NCBI GenBank assembly: GCA_023423045.1
Contig: JAFAGA010000025.1
Coordinates: 1 to 27,225, forward strand
Direction: 5' to 3'
DNA from: Bacillota bacterium
Lineage (GTDB): Bacteria > Bacillota > Clostridia > Lachnospirales > Lachnospiraceae
Length of the DNA: 27,225 nt
The notes beneath the pieces are model-generated. The model did no database searches. It saw only the letters and a program-made list of their open reading frames with translations, and had not been told where the DNA came from. Numbering within the stretch: the first letter of the stretch is position 1; each line of letters opens with the position of its first letter. Shown piece by piece: positions 21,461 through 27,225 of this stretch. A program made the position numbers and the translations under genes.

Positions 21461-21742
21461 ATGCAACTTGAGCATTGGGCGAGCGACGAGCCGAAGGGCG
21501 CTGACGGAAGTTCATTTCCGGCGATAAACCTTGCGGCTGTTACTGCTGTACGGCACAGCAGGATTGCAACGACCCTAATGCGTAATTATGATACTTCTGC
21601 CATGGCGGCAGGCCTGAAAAACGGCAACATGCATCACCCTGATTTGAGAAAGAACTGGGGGCGGCTGTTATGGGATTTGCGTAACCGGCAAATCGGCATT
21701 GTGGACTGGAAACCTTTTAATTACGCCTTTATTATTTTATGA
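21461..21742 (+). CDS. Doubtful ORF, hypothetical or relic
   Basis: A 93-codon frame starts MQLEHWASDEPKGADGSSFP and ends WKPFNYAFIIL. It has no clear ribosome site. The first half is also open on the other strand, where a different frame reads IAGNELPSAPFGSSLAQCSS over the same bases. The sequence looks like a conserved non-coding or fragmentary piece common in mobile elements rather than a clear gene. A terminator follows 73 bp after the stop, which would suit a transcribed unit. I do not recognise any domain. It could be the 3' end of a lost gene. Confidence 0.25.
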   Translation: MQLEHWASDEPKGADGSSFPAINLAAVTAVRHSRIATTLMRNYDTSAMAAGLKNGNMHHPDLRKNWGRLLWDLRNRQIGIVDWKPFNYAFIIL

Positions 21743-21814
21743 ATGTCTGTTTTATAAAAAATAGCCAGTTCCAAGGGGATATTATGTTCATTTGAAGAAT
21801 AGAATTGTGACCGG

Positions 21815-21850
21815 ATAGCTCTGTGTGATTTTTCGCACAGGGCTATTTTT
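21815..21850 (+). terminator. Terminator before the mobilization region
   Basis: ATAGC-T-CTGTG pairs with CACAG-G-GCTAT (21815-21825 with 21836-21846), with one mismatched position, then TTTTT. It would isolate the mob genes from upstream transcription. Confidence 0.75.
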
Positions 21851-21861
21851 GCGCCCATTTG

Positions 21862-21911
21862 GGGGTAAGAGTGCAAAACTGCCTATATAGGGTACTTTGC
21901 ACTCTTACCCC
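21862..21911. repeat. Perfect 16-bp inverted repeat upstream of the mob genes
   Basis: GGGGTAAGAGTGCAAA (21862-21877) and its complement (21896-21911) enclose an 18-nt centre that contains the 10-bp palindrome CCTATATAGG (21882-21891). A T-rich run follows on the plus strand. It may be a second terminator, a MobC/relaxase binding site or part of the transfer origin. Confidence 0.75.
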
Positions 21912-21953
21912 TCTTTTCTTTTTTCGGAGAGCGTCAGACAACGGAGACGGATT

Positions 21954-22037
21954 CACACCCGAAGGGTGTGGCAAGCGTCCTATCTGTCGGACATCCGTCC
22001 TCACCCCTTGCGGTGTGCAGATAGTTTTCCTGCTCCG
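21954..22037. other. oriT: Candidate origin of transfer (oriT)
   Basis: This 84-bp stretch is densely folded: CACACCC-GAA-GGGTGTG (21954-21970), CTATCTG (21980-21986) paired with CAGATAG (22018-22024), and inside it GGAC/GTCC (21989-22000). Just past the right arm comes TTTTCCTGCTCC, which carries TCCTGC (22028-22033), the core of the nic site TCCTG|C known for IncP/MobP relaxases. An inverted repeat directly before the nick is the usual oriT layout, and it lies about 70 bp before mobC. The match is by eye; the nick position is inferred. Confidence 0.5.
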
Positions 22038-22100
22038 CAGAGGTGAGAAAGCGCAAATGCTTTTGCACCCTTGGAACTCCATTCAGAAAGGAGTGCTCCC

Positions 22101-22430
22101 ATGAACAGAACCCACAAAATTTCGTTTCGGGTGTCGGACTATGAACTGGGGCGGATACAGTCCAAGATCAAAAAATCGGGTATCCGAATGTCAGATTTCT
22201 GCCGCCATGCAGTGCTGGGAAAGGAAGTCCGCAACATCACAGGACTGGACAAATGCAGTTATGAGCTGAATAAAATCGGCAACAACCTCAACCAACTCAC
22301 TGTACTTTGCCACCAGAGGGCGGTGCAGAATCCGAACCTTGAAGAAATGCAGGCGCAGCTTTCCGCTGTGCTGGAACGCATTTATACAGCCTTGGGAGGT
22401 GATGACGATGGCGATTTTCAAGCCGATTAA
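22101..22430 (+). CDS. mobC: MobC-like relaxosome accessory protein
   Basis: The 109-residue protein has the layout of MobC/BMC-type accessory proteins that bind oriT and help the relaxase nick. An N-terminal ribbon-helix-helix-like half (RTHKISFRVSDYELGRIQSK, then IRMSDFCRHAVLGK) is followed by the family hallmark ELNKIGNNLNQLTVL. The start is ATG 22101 with AAAGGAG seven bases before it; the frame is open further upstream, but without a site. Its last 23 bases overlap the start of the relaxase gene, so the two are coupled. The oriT candidate lies just upstream, as expected. Confidence 0.88.
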   Translation: MNRTHKISFRVSDYELGRIQSKIKKSGIRMSDFCRHAVLGKEVRNITGLDKCSYELNKIGNNLNQLTVLCHQRAVQNPNLEEMQAQLSAVLERIYTALGGDDDGDFQAD

Positions 22431-23541
22431 GGTGCGTATCGGCAACCTTTCAGGTCTGCGGGCGGTACTGGATTATATCAAAGATGACCGCAAGACCCAA
22501 AACGGGGTATTGGTCTATTGTAAGGACTTGCTAATGGGCAAGGAATATCAGCAGATGGTCATTATCAAACGTGCCTTTCACAAGGACACAGGACGGCAGT
22601 ATGCTCACTTTGTCCAGAGCTTTGACCCAAGAGATAACGTAACCCCCGAACTGGCATACAAAATCGGTCAGGAGTTTATCAAGCGGTACGAGCATTTTCA
22701 AGGCTTTCAGGTTATGATGGCAGTGCATACCAACGAACCCCATATGCACATACATTACATCGTTAATTCCGTCAGCCATGAAAACGGCTGTAAATGGCAG
22801 TCCAGTCCAGAGGATTTGAAACGTATGCGTTCTCTTTCCGATGAACTCTGTCTGGAATATGGACTATCGGTGATTGAGCACGGCAGAAAGAGACACCGTT
22901 CCTATGGTGAGTATTCTCAAATAGCAAGCTGGAAATGGCAGCTTGCACAGGATATTGCAAATAACCTTGCCCTTAGTCATAGCCGTGCGAACTTCATCCA
23001 CCATATGGCAAATCTCGGATTAGACGCTGATGTGGGTAAAAAAAGCATTCTGTTTACCATTCCTGCTGGTATATACGGCTTGAAGGAAGAACGTAAATGT
23101 TCCAACCACAAGCTGATGTTCTACGGCGATTTTAGCATAGAGAACTTCAAAGATACTTGGAGCTGTAACTCTGCACTTGCAAAAATCGGGGGCAGTGACA
23201 TGCACTTGTTGCAGGAGGTTCTATTGGAACTGGGTCAGCTCAATTGCCCAGATACCCCAGACTGCTATCAGGATATGTACTTTCAGGATATTCCCTTTGA
23301 TGGCATGACGAAACAGGAAATCGAGATTGCCCTCTCCCGCAAGGCATTGGATTCCATGCTGGAGGAAGCACGGCAGGCACACGAAAAGGCAAAGACAGAG
23401 AGTAGGCAGGCTGGACTGCTTTTAGCCACGATAGCGGATACCCTTGCCGAGGTGCTGCGCTGGCAGGAGGAGCAACGGCAAAATGCACCGTATCCTAATT
23501 ATTACACCGAATATGAGGAGGAAAATGAATATGAATTGTAA
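22408..23541 (+). CDS. mobA: MobP-type (VirD2-like) relaxase / mobilization nuclease
   Basis: The relaxase nicks one strand at oriT, stays covalently attached to the 5' end through a tyrosine and leads the strand into the recipient. The 377 residues include the probable catalytic Tyr23 (VLDYIKDD), and the metal-binding motif III H107-x4-H112-x-H114-x-H116 in AVHTNEPHMHIHYIVN. This fits PF03432 (Relaxase/Mobilisation nuclease domain). The C-terminal half (about 280-360) is helical and charged, as in other IMEs. ATG 22408, preceded by GGAGGTGATG, is preferred to an upstream in-frame start. Without a coupling protein or secretion genes, transfer would rely on a helper conjugative element. In Tn4451 the mob gene is called tnpZ, but that protein is of a different (MobV) type, so I do not use the name. 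Confidence 0.9.
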   Translation: MAIFKPIKVRIGNLSGLRAVLDYIKDDRKTQNGVLVYCKDLLMGKEYQQMVIIKRAFHKDTGRQYAHFVQSFDPRDNVTPELAYKIGQEFIKRYEHFQGFQVMMAVHTNEPHMHIHYIVNSVSHENGCKWQSSPEDLKRMRSLSDELCLEYGLSVIEHGRKRHRSYGEYSQIASWKWQLAQDIANNLALSHSRANFIHHMANLGLDADVGKKSILFTIPAGIYGLKEERKCSNHKLMFYGDFSIENFKDTWSCNSALAKIGGSDMHLLQEVLLELGQLNCPDTPDCYQDMYFQDIPFDGMTKQEIEIALSRKALDSMLEEARQAHEKAKTESRQAGLLLATIADTLAEVLRWQEEQRQNAPYPNYYTEYEEENEYEL

Positions 23542-23752
23542 GCAAATCAGGCTATTCTTTCAAAAACTGCGCAATTTGTTTGAGAGTAAAAAAGGTACAT
23601 GGGAACGTGAAGAGCCGGGCAAGCGTCCGGCTCTTTGCTATATCATCGGCGGTGTCAAATACCTTGTGACCGCACACTACAAAGAGCAGAGCAACATGAC
23701 TGCTGCGGATAAGGTAGCCCGTTTAATTGAAAAAGAGATAGAAACGGCATAG
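23525..23752 (+). CDS. tnpW: TnpW family transposon-encoded protein
   Basis: The 75-residue protein matches the TnpW family of Tn4451-like elements, whose function is unknown. Recognisable are GKRPALCYIIGGVKYLVTAH followed by KEQSNMTAADKVARLIEKEI, with the family hallmark of a YxIGGxxYxVxxHY strand and a final DKVxRLIExE helix. ATG 23525 is chosen because GAGGAGG lies just before it (23514-23520). It overlaps the end of the relaxase gene by 17 bases, so the pair is probably coupled. It precedes the recombinase gene. Confidence 0.85.
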   Translation: MNMNCKQIRLFFQKLRNLFESKKGTWEREEPGKRPALCYIIGGVKYLVTAHYKEQSNMTAADKVARLIEKEIETA

Positions 23753-23780
23753 AGAGTCGATTTTGTCTGGACGCGCAGAG

Positions 23781-23822
23781 CGATTCCGGATAAAATGGAT
23801 TCATACAATTTATTCGGAATCG
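23781..23822 (+). promoter_or_regulatory. Hairpin in front of the recombinase gene
   Basis: CGATTCCGGATAAAA (23781-23795) and the near-complement (23808-23822) form a 15-bp stem with one G-T pair and a 12-nt loop, followed by TTTTGG. It lies between tnpW and the likely start of tnpX and may limit read-through, acting as an attenuator. Confidence 0.5.
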
Positions 23823-23854
23823 TTTTGGCTGTAAGGAAGAAAGGAGTAAAAACA

Positions 23855-25459
23855 TTGCTACAGCAAAACGAGAAAATCACGGCGCTCTACTGCCGTTTGA
23901 GCCAGGAGGACGAGCTTGCAGGAGAATCCGGCAGTATCCAGCATCAAAAGCAGATATTGGCTGAATATGCCGAGAAAAACGGCTTTTCCAACCCCAAAAC
24001 ATGGGCAGATGATGGGTTTTCCGGTGTTACCTTTGACCGCCCTGCCTATAACGAAATGATGGCAGAGGTGGAAGCCGGGAATGTATCCACCATCATTGTC
24101 AAAGACCATTCACGGCTTGGCAGAAACCGCCTTGTGATGGGCTATTTGATGGAAGAAAAATTTCCCGATTACGGCATCCGCTACATTGCAATCAATGACG
24201 GTGTTGACACCGATAAGGGAGTAGACGAGAGCCTTGCAATCCGTGACTTATTCAACGAATGGCACACCCGTGACACCAGCAAGAAAATCAAGGCAGTAAA
24301 GATGGCCGCTGCAAAGCGCGGGGAGCGTATCGGTTCCAAACCGCCCTACGGCTACAAAAAAGACCCCAATTGCCCGAAGCGGATTGTTCCCAATGAGGAT
24401 ACTGCCCCGATTGTCCGGCGTATATTTACCCTGTGTGCCAGCGGATTAGGTCCTAGCAAGATTGCACGGATTTTGCGAGAGGAACAGGTTGTTTCACCCA
24501 CAGTCTATGATTATCGCACTTATGGTACAAATAGCGCTGCTCTTAAGCTGGATCAGCCGTATGCATGGAGTTCCACTTCCGTTTCACACATCTTGGAGCA
24601 TGAGGAATATATCGGCACTACGGTAAATTGCAGAGGGTACATACCATCTTTTAAGAGTAAAAAACAACGAAAAAATCCGCCTGAAAACTGGCTTCGATTT
24701 GAGAATACGCACGAACCATTGATTGACCGGGAAACATGGGATATTGTCCAAAGGGTACGGCAAGGCAAGCGCAGGCCCAACAAGATGGGCGAACAGGATA
24801 TACTCTCAGGTTTGGTGGAATGCGAGAATTGCGGAACGAAGCACTACCTTTGCCGTTGCGGAAGCTGGAATGAGGAACAGTATACCTACACCTGCGGAAA
24901 GTACCATGCCCACAAGGACGAATGTACCCCGCATACCATCAAGGTCATGGCACTGCACCAGATTGTGTTATTGGAGATCCAGAGGGTAACAACTGAAGCC
25001 AAGGAGCATACCGAAAGATTCTTGCAACGTGCAATGGACAAGCACCAAGACCAGCTAAAACAAGAGCTTTCCGCTAAGACAAGGGAATTGGAAAAGGCTC
25101 AGAAACGTCTTGCGGATTTGGATAAGCTGTTACAAAAAGTATTTGAACAACTGGCACTGGAAAACCTGTCCGAAATACAGTTTAGGGCATTGACAGAAAA
25201 CTATGAGACGGAACGACAGGAACTTACCCGGCGTTCTGGCAAGCTGGAGCAGGAAATCAGTTTTGGAAGGGACACCATGCTGAATGCTGATCGCTTCATG
25301 GCCGTTGTGGATAGGTACACCGATATTCAGAAACTGACACCTGAAATCGTGCGGGAGTTTATTGAGAAGATTGTTGTGCATGAGCGTTCCGAGCGTTGGA
25401 AAAAGAAAAACTACACCCAGCAGGTTGATGTCTACTTCAATTTTGTGGGCAGGGTTTAA
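23855..25459 (+). CDS. tnpX: Large serine recombinase, TnpX/TndX-like
   Basis: This enzyme excises and inserts the element by double-strand cuts at a GA dinucleotide. The resolvase catalytic domain opens with ITALYCRLSQEDE (catalytic Ser16), then GSIQHQK, DDGFSG (57-62) and VKDHSRLGR (93-101), the Arg and Asp residues of the active site. The recombinase domain (about 155-280) includes GSKPPYGYKKD and WSSTSVSHILEHEEYIGT. A zinc ribbon with CENCG, CRCG, YTCGKYHAHKDEC lies at about 328-365. Then a coiled-coil segment (about 380-440, KTRELEKAQKRLADLDKLLQ) and a C-terminal helical tail complete a normal length. I chose TTG 23855 because AAAGGAG lies eight bases before it; an in-frame ATG at 23795 would add 20 atypical residues across a hairpin. 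It is the last gene of the element. Confidence 0.95.
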   Translation: MLQQNEKITALYCRLSQEDELAGESGSIQHQKQILAEYAEKNGFSNPKTWADDGFSGVTFDRPAYNEMMAEVEAGNVSTIIVKDHSRLGRNRLVMGYLMEEKFPDYGIRYIAINDGVDTDKGVDESLAIRDLFNEWHTRDTSKKIKAVKMAAAKRGERIGSKPPYGYKKDPNCPKRIVPNEDTAPIVRRIFTLCASGLGPSKIARILREEQVVSPTVYDYRTYGTNSAALKLDQPYAWSSTSVSHILEHEEYIGTTVNCRGYIPSFKSKKQRKNPPENWLRFENTHEPLIDRETWDIVQRVRQGKRRPNKMGEQDILSGLVECENCGTKHYLCRCGSWNEEQYTYTCGKYHAHKDECTPHTIKVMALHQIVLLEIQRVTTEAKEHTERFLQRAMDKHQDQLKQELSAKTRELEKAQKRLADLDKLLQKVFEQLALENLSEIQFRALTENYETERQELTRRSGKLEQEISFGRDTMLNADRFMAVVDRYTDIQKLTPEIVREFIEKIVVHERSERWKKKNYTQQVDVYFNFVGRV

Positions 25460-25471
25460 GGCAAAAGAAAA

Positions 25472-25497
25472 GCCGTAGGACTTAAAAATCCTACGGC
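25472..25497. terminator. Terminator after the recombinase gene
   Basis: GCCGTAGGA (25472-25480) pairs with TCCTACGGC (25489-25497) around an 8-nt loop. It is followed by AAATCTC on the plus strand, so the T-run is poor there; on the minus strand TTTTCTTTTG follows, so it may serve both directions. Confidence 0.65.
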
Positions 25498-25513
25498 AAA
25501 TCTCGAAAGCTGA

Positions 25514-25555
25514 AAACATCCTTATTGACGGGGGGCATTTGGTGCTGTCTTTTTT
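25514..25555 (-). repeat. Right terminal inverted repeat of the element
   Basis: Reading inward on the minus strand: AAAAAAG (25549-25555), CAGCAC (25542-25547), a C-rich block and CAATAAGGATGTTT (25514-25527), in the same order as the left end. The two ends differ by a few short gaps. Confidence 0.8.
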
Positions 25556-25606
25556 GGATTTTAATGAAGAGGGAAAGAACTCAAGCAGCGGTTGAGAGAA
25601 AAGTAA

Positions 25607-25635
25607 TTGATAAGACAAAAATGTGCTAATATATA
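25607..25635 (+). promoter_or_regulatory. Promoter of the sulfatase gene
   Basis: TTGATA (25607-25612) and TATATA (25630-25635) are spaced by exactly 17 bp, with a start expected near 25642. It lies just outside the element's right end, so the element probably did not disrupt it. Confidence 0.65.
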
Positions 25636-25646
25636 AAAAGATCTTA

Positions 25647-25688
25647 CCTATTTATTCATTGTATCCGGTGATACAATGAATAAATAGG
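25647..25688 (+). promoter_or_regulatory. Perfect 19-bp inverted repeat at the start of the sulfatase transcript
   Basis: A 19-bp arm (25647-25665) and its exact complement (25670-25688) flank the loop CGGT. It begins about 5 nt after the predicted transcription start, and its right arm includes the first three bases of the AGGAGG ribosome site (25686-25691). It could be a repressor operator or an RNA hairpin at the mRNA 5' end that tunes translation and stability. Confidence 0.75.
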
Positions 25689-25699
25689 AGGTTACGATA

Positions 25700-27154
25700 A
25701 TGAAAATACTATTTGTAGATATAGACACATTGCGGCCGGATCATATGAGCTGCTATGGCTATCAGAGAAACACCACCCCCAATTTGGACCAGGTTTCAAG
25801 GGAAGGGCTGACAATGCATAATTATTATTGTTCGGACGCACCCTGCCTTCCCTCCCGGGCCAGCTTAATCAGCGGAATCTTTGGAATTCGTAATGGAGCA
25901 GTAGGACATGGTGGAACGGCGGCAGACCGCAGGCTGGAGGGTGAAAAAAGGGGCTTCCGTGATTCGACGGATATGAATTGCTTCCACAATATCTTCCGTA
26001 AGGCAAATATGCACACAGCCTCGGTCAGCACCTTTGCAGAAAGACATTCCTCCTGGTGGTTCAACGCAGGATTTAATGAGACTTATAATGTGGGCGGCGG
26101 CGGAATTGAATCAGGAGAGGAAGTGCTCCCGGTAGCGCTTGATTGGCTGAAACGAAATGCAGACAGGGAGGACTGGTTCTTGCATGTACATCTGTGGGAT
26201 CCTCATACTCCTTATCGCACGCCCAAGGATTTTATCAATCCGTTTGAGGAGGAAGAGCTGCCTACCTGGATAGATGAGAAGGTGTTTAAGCAGCATTTGG
26301 AGCATACCGGGCCCCACTCCATCAATGAAATAAATATGTATGATGATGCAGTCTCTGAGAAATATCCGAAGCATTTGGGAAAAGCCCGTAATATGGCGGA
26401 GCTGAAGTATCATATGGATCAATACGACGGCGGAATATATTATTCCGATTATCTCATTGGGCAGATCTTTGATTATCTAAAAACCAGGGGTATCTATGAT
26501 GAGGTAGCAGTGATTATCACCTCGGATCATGGAGAGAATATGGGCGAGCTTGGAATTTATTCCGAGCACGGAACCGCGGATAATGCAACCTGCCGTATTC
26601 CCTTCATTATGAAGTGGCCCGGCGGCATACGAGGACATCATGACTATGCTCTGCATTACAGCCTGGATCTGCTTCCGACAATGGCGGAACTGTTAGGGGT
26701 GGAAAAAAGCAATGACTGGGACGGACAAAGCTATAAGAATACCGTTATCAGTGGAGCAGAGGAAGGGCGGAGCAGCCTGGTTATCTCGCAGATGGCCCAT
26801 GTTTGCCAGCGTTCAGCCAGATTTGGCCCATGGCTGTATATCAGAACCTATCATGATGGCTACCATCTCTTTGATTCTGAGATGTTGTTTAATCTGGAGA
26901 AGGACCCGTATGAGCAATATGATCAGAAGGAAGAGCACCCTGAGATTTGCGATAAGGGGGCAAGAATTATTCTGGATTGGCATGATGAGCAGATGAAAAA
27001 GTCTGCCAGCCAGATCGATCCTTTATGGACGGTGATGAAGGAGGGCGGCCCCTATCATACCCAGGGGGCATTGGAAGATTATCTTGTGCGTCTGGAGCAG
27101 ACGGGCAGAGCGGACGGTGCCAGCCGGTTAAGAAGGAAATATAAAAATGATTAA
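25700..27154 (+). CDS. Type I (formylglycine) sulfatase, cytoplasmic
   Basis: This 484-residue enzyme hydrolyses sulfate esters or N-sulfates. The alkaline-phosphatase-like fold opens with ILFVDIDTLRPDHMSCYGY, giving metal ligands Asp7 and Asp9. The modification motif C-x-P-S-R is Cys49-Leu-Pro-Ser-Arg53, followed by ASLISG; Cys49 must be oxidised to formylglycine by an anaerobic maturase (anSME), which is not in the window. Further motifs are HLWDPHTPY (164-172), TSDHGEN with Asp276 and His277 as metal ligands, and SLDLLPTMAELLG. There is no signal peptide, so it acts in the cytoplasm on imported sulfated compounds such as glycosaminoglycan or mucin-derived sugars (inference). AGGAGG sits eight bases before ATG. 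It is a single-gene unit. Confidence 0.92.
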   Translation: MKILFVDIDTLRPDHMSCYGYQRNTTPNLDQVSREGLTMHNYYCSDAPCLPSRASLISGIFGIRNGAVGHGGTAADRRLEGEKRGFRDSTDMNCFHNIFRKANMHTASVSTFAERHSSWWFNAGFNETYNVGGGGIESGEEVLPVALDWLKRNADREDWFLHVHLWDPHTPYRTPKDFINPFEEEELPTWIDEKVFKQHLEHTGPHSINEINMYDDAVSEKYPKHLGKARNMAELKYHMDQYDGGIYYSDYLIGQIFDYLKTRGIYDEVAVIITSDHGENMGELGIYSEHGTADNATCRIPFIMKWPGGIRGHHDYALHYSLDLLPTMAELLGVEKSNDWDGQSYKNTVISGAEEGRSSLVISQMAHVCQRSARFGPWLYIRTYHDGYHLFDSEMLFNLEKDPYEQYDQKEEHPEICDKGARIILDWHDEQMKKSASQIDPLWTVMKEGGPYHTQGALEDYLVRLEQTGRADGASRLRRKYKND

Positions 27155-27178
27155 TAAATTATGACACAATCAGGACCT

Positions 27179-27219
27179 GATGCATGGGCTGCGGACTTTT
27201 TTACGCCCATGCATCTTTT
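27179..27219 (+). terminator. Rho-independent terminator after the sulfatase gene
   Basis: GATGCATGGGC (27179-27189) pairs perfectly with GCCCATGCATC (27205-27215), followed by TTTTGCATT. It lies 25 bp after the stop codon. Confidence 0.85.
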
Positions 27220-27225
27220 GCATTC

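Larger units (their letters stand above)
12331..25567. mobile_element. Integrative mobilizable element of the Tn4451/Tn5397 large-serine-recombinase type
   Basis: A 13.2-kb unit bounded by imperfect terminal inverted repeats, with a GA dinucleotide 10 bp outside each repeat (12331-12332 and 25566-25567). GA is the crossover dinucleotide known for TnpX and TndX recombinases. It carries four recognisable Tn4451-type functions: tnpV at the left end, and relaxase, tnpW and tnpX-like recombinase at the right end, plus mobC and an oriT-like region. It has no type IV secretion genes, so it would need a helper for transfer. The cargo is a two-component system and a giant surface protein. The element sits between the ffs terminator and the promoter of a sulfatase gene, and appears intact. 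The exact ends are inferred; AATG (12332-12335 and 25563-25566) is an alternative direct repeat at the same symmetric position. Confidence 0.8.

Noticed and set aside
23444..23524. N-terminal extension of tnpW inside the relaxase gene
   Set aside because: The ribosome site GAGGAGG lies directly before ATG 23525, and the family match starts after it.

Overview
The window looks like chromosome from an anaerobic, low-to-mid GC Gram-positive of the class Clostridia, most likely Lachnospiraceae. This rests on strong AGGAGG-type ribosome binding sites, a long Bacillus/Clostridia-type SRP RNA with an Alu domain, an oxygen-sensitive NrdG activase, a Lachnospiraceae-type DUF6128-like protein, and a Tn4451/Tn5397-family mobile element. 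The family assignment is inference from protein style; no 16S or tRNA gene is present.

Left chromosomal part (1-12330). The 3' end of an ABC-2 permease is followed by a secreted alpha/beta-hydrolase lipoprotein on the minus strand, and a broken XRE regulator remnant divergent from it. Next are a small membrane protein and a tatD / 75-aa coiled-coil / rsmA operon with its own promoter and terminator. A membrane-anchored small protein with a helix-turn-helix-like tail faces carB. carB is unusual here: carA is not beside it, and it has tandem promoters and a roughly 225-nt structured leader. Then come a DUF6128-like protein, a minus-strand nrdG-GNAT pair, tadA, and the SRP RNA gene (ffs) with promoter and terminator.

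Mobile element (about 12331-25567, 13.2 kb). Directly behind the ffs terminator lies what reads as a complete integrative mobilizable element of the Tn4451/Tn5397 large-serine-recombinase type. It has imperfect ~43-bp terminal inverted repeats, with a GA dinucleotide at the same distance outside each repeat. tnpV sits at the left end; mobC, a MobP-type relaxase, tnpW and a TnpX-like recombinase lie at the right end, preceded by an oriT-like region. The cargo is all on the minus strand: a small excisionase-like HTH protein, a LytTR response regulator and a GHKL sensor kinase form one operon; a terminator follows; then a 74-aa Cys-rich protein and an 1869-aa exported protein with beta-helix, Ig-like, three SLH, one glucan-binding-like and one LysM domain form a second, translationally coupled unit. 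The likely reading is a mobilizable, sensor-controlled cell-surface cassette. I do not recognise it as a named system.

Right flank (25568-27225). A cytoplasmic Cys-type sulfatase gene has a clear promoter. A perfect 19-bp inverted repeat at the very start of its transcript overlaps the ribosome binding site. A strong terminator closes the window.
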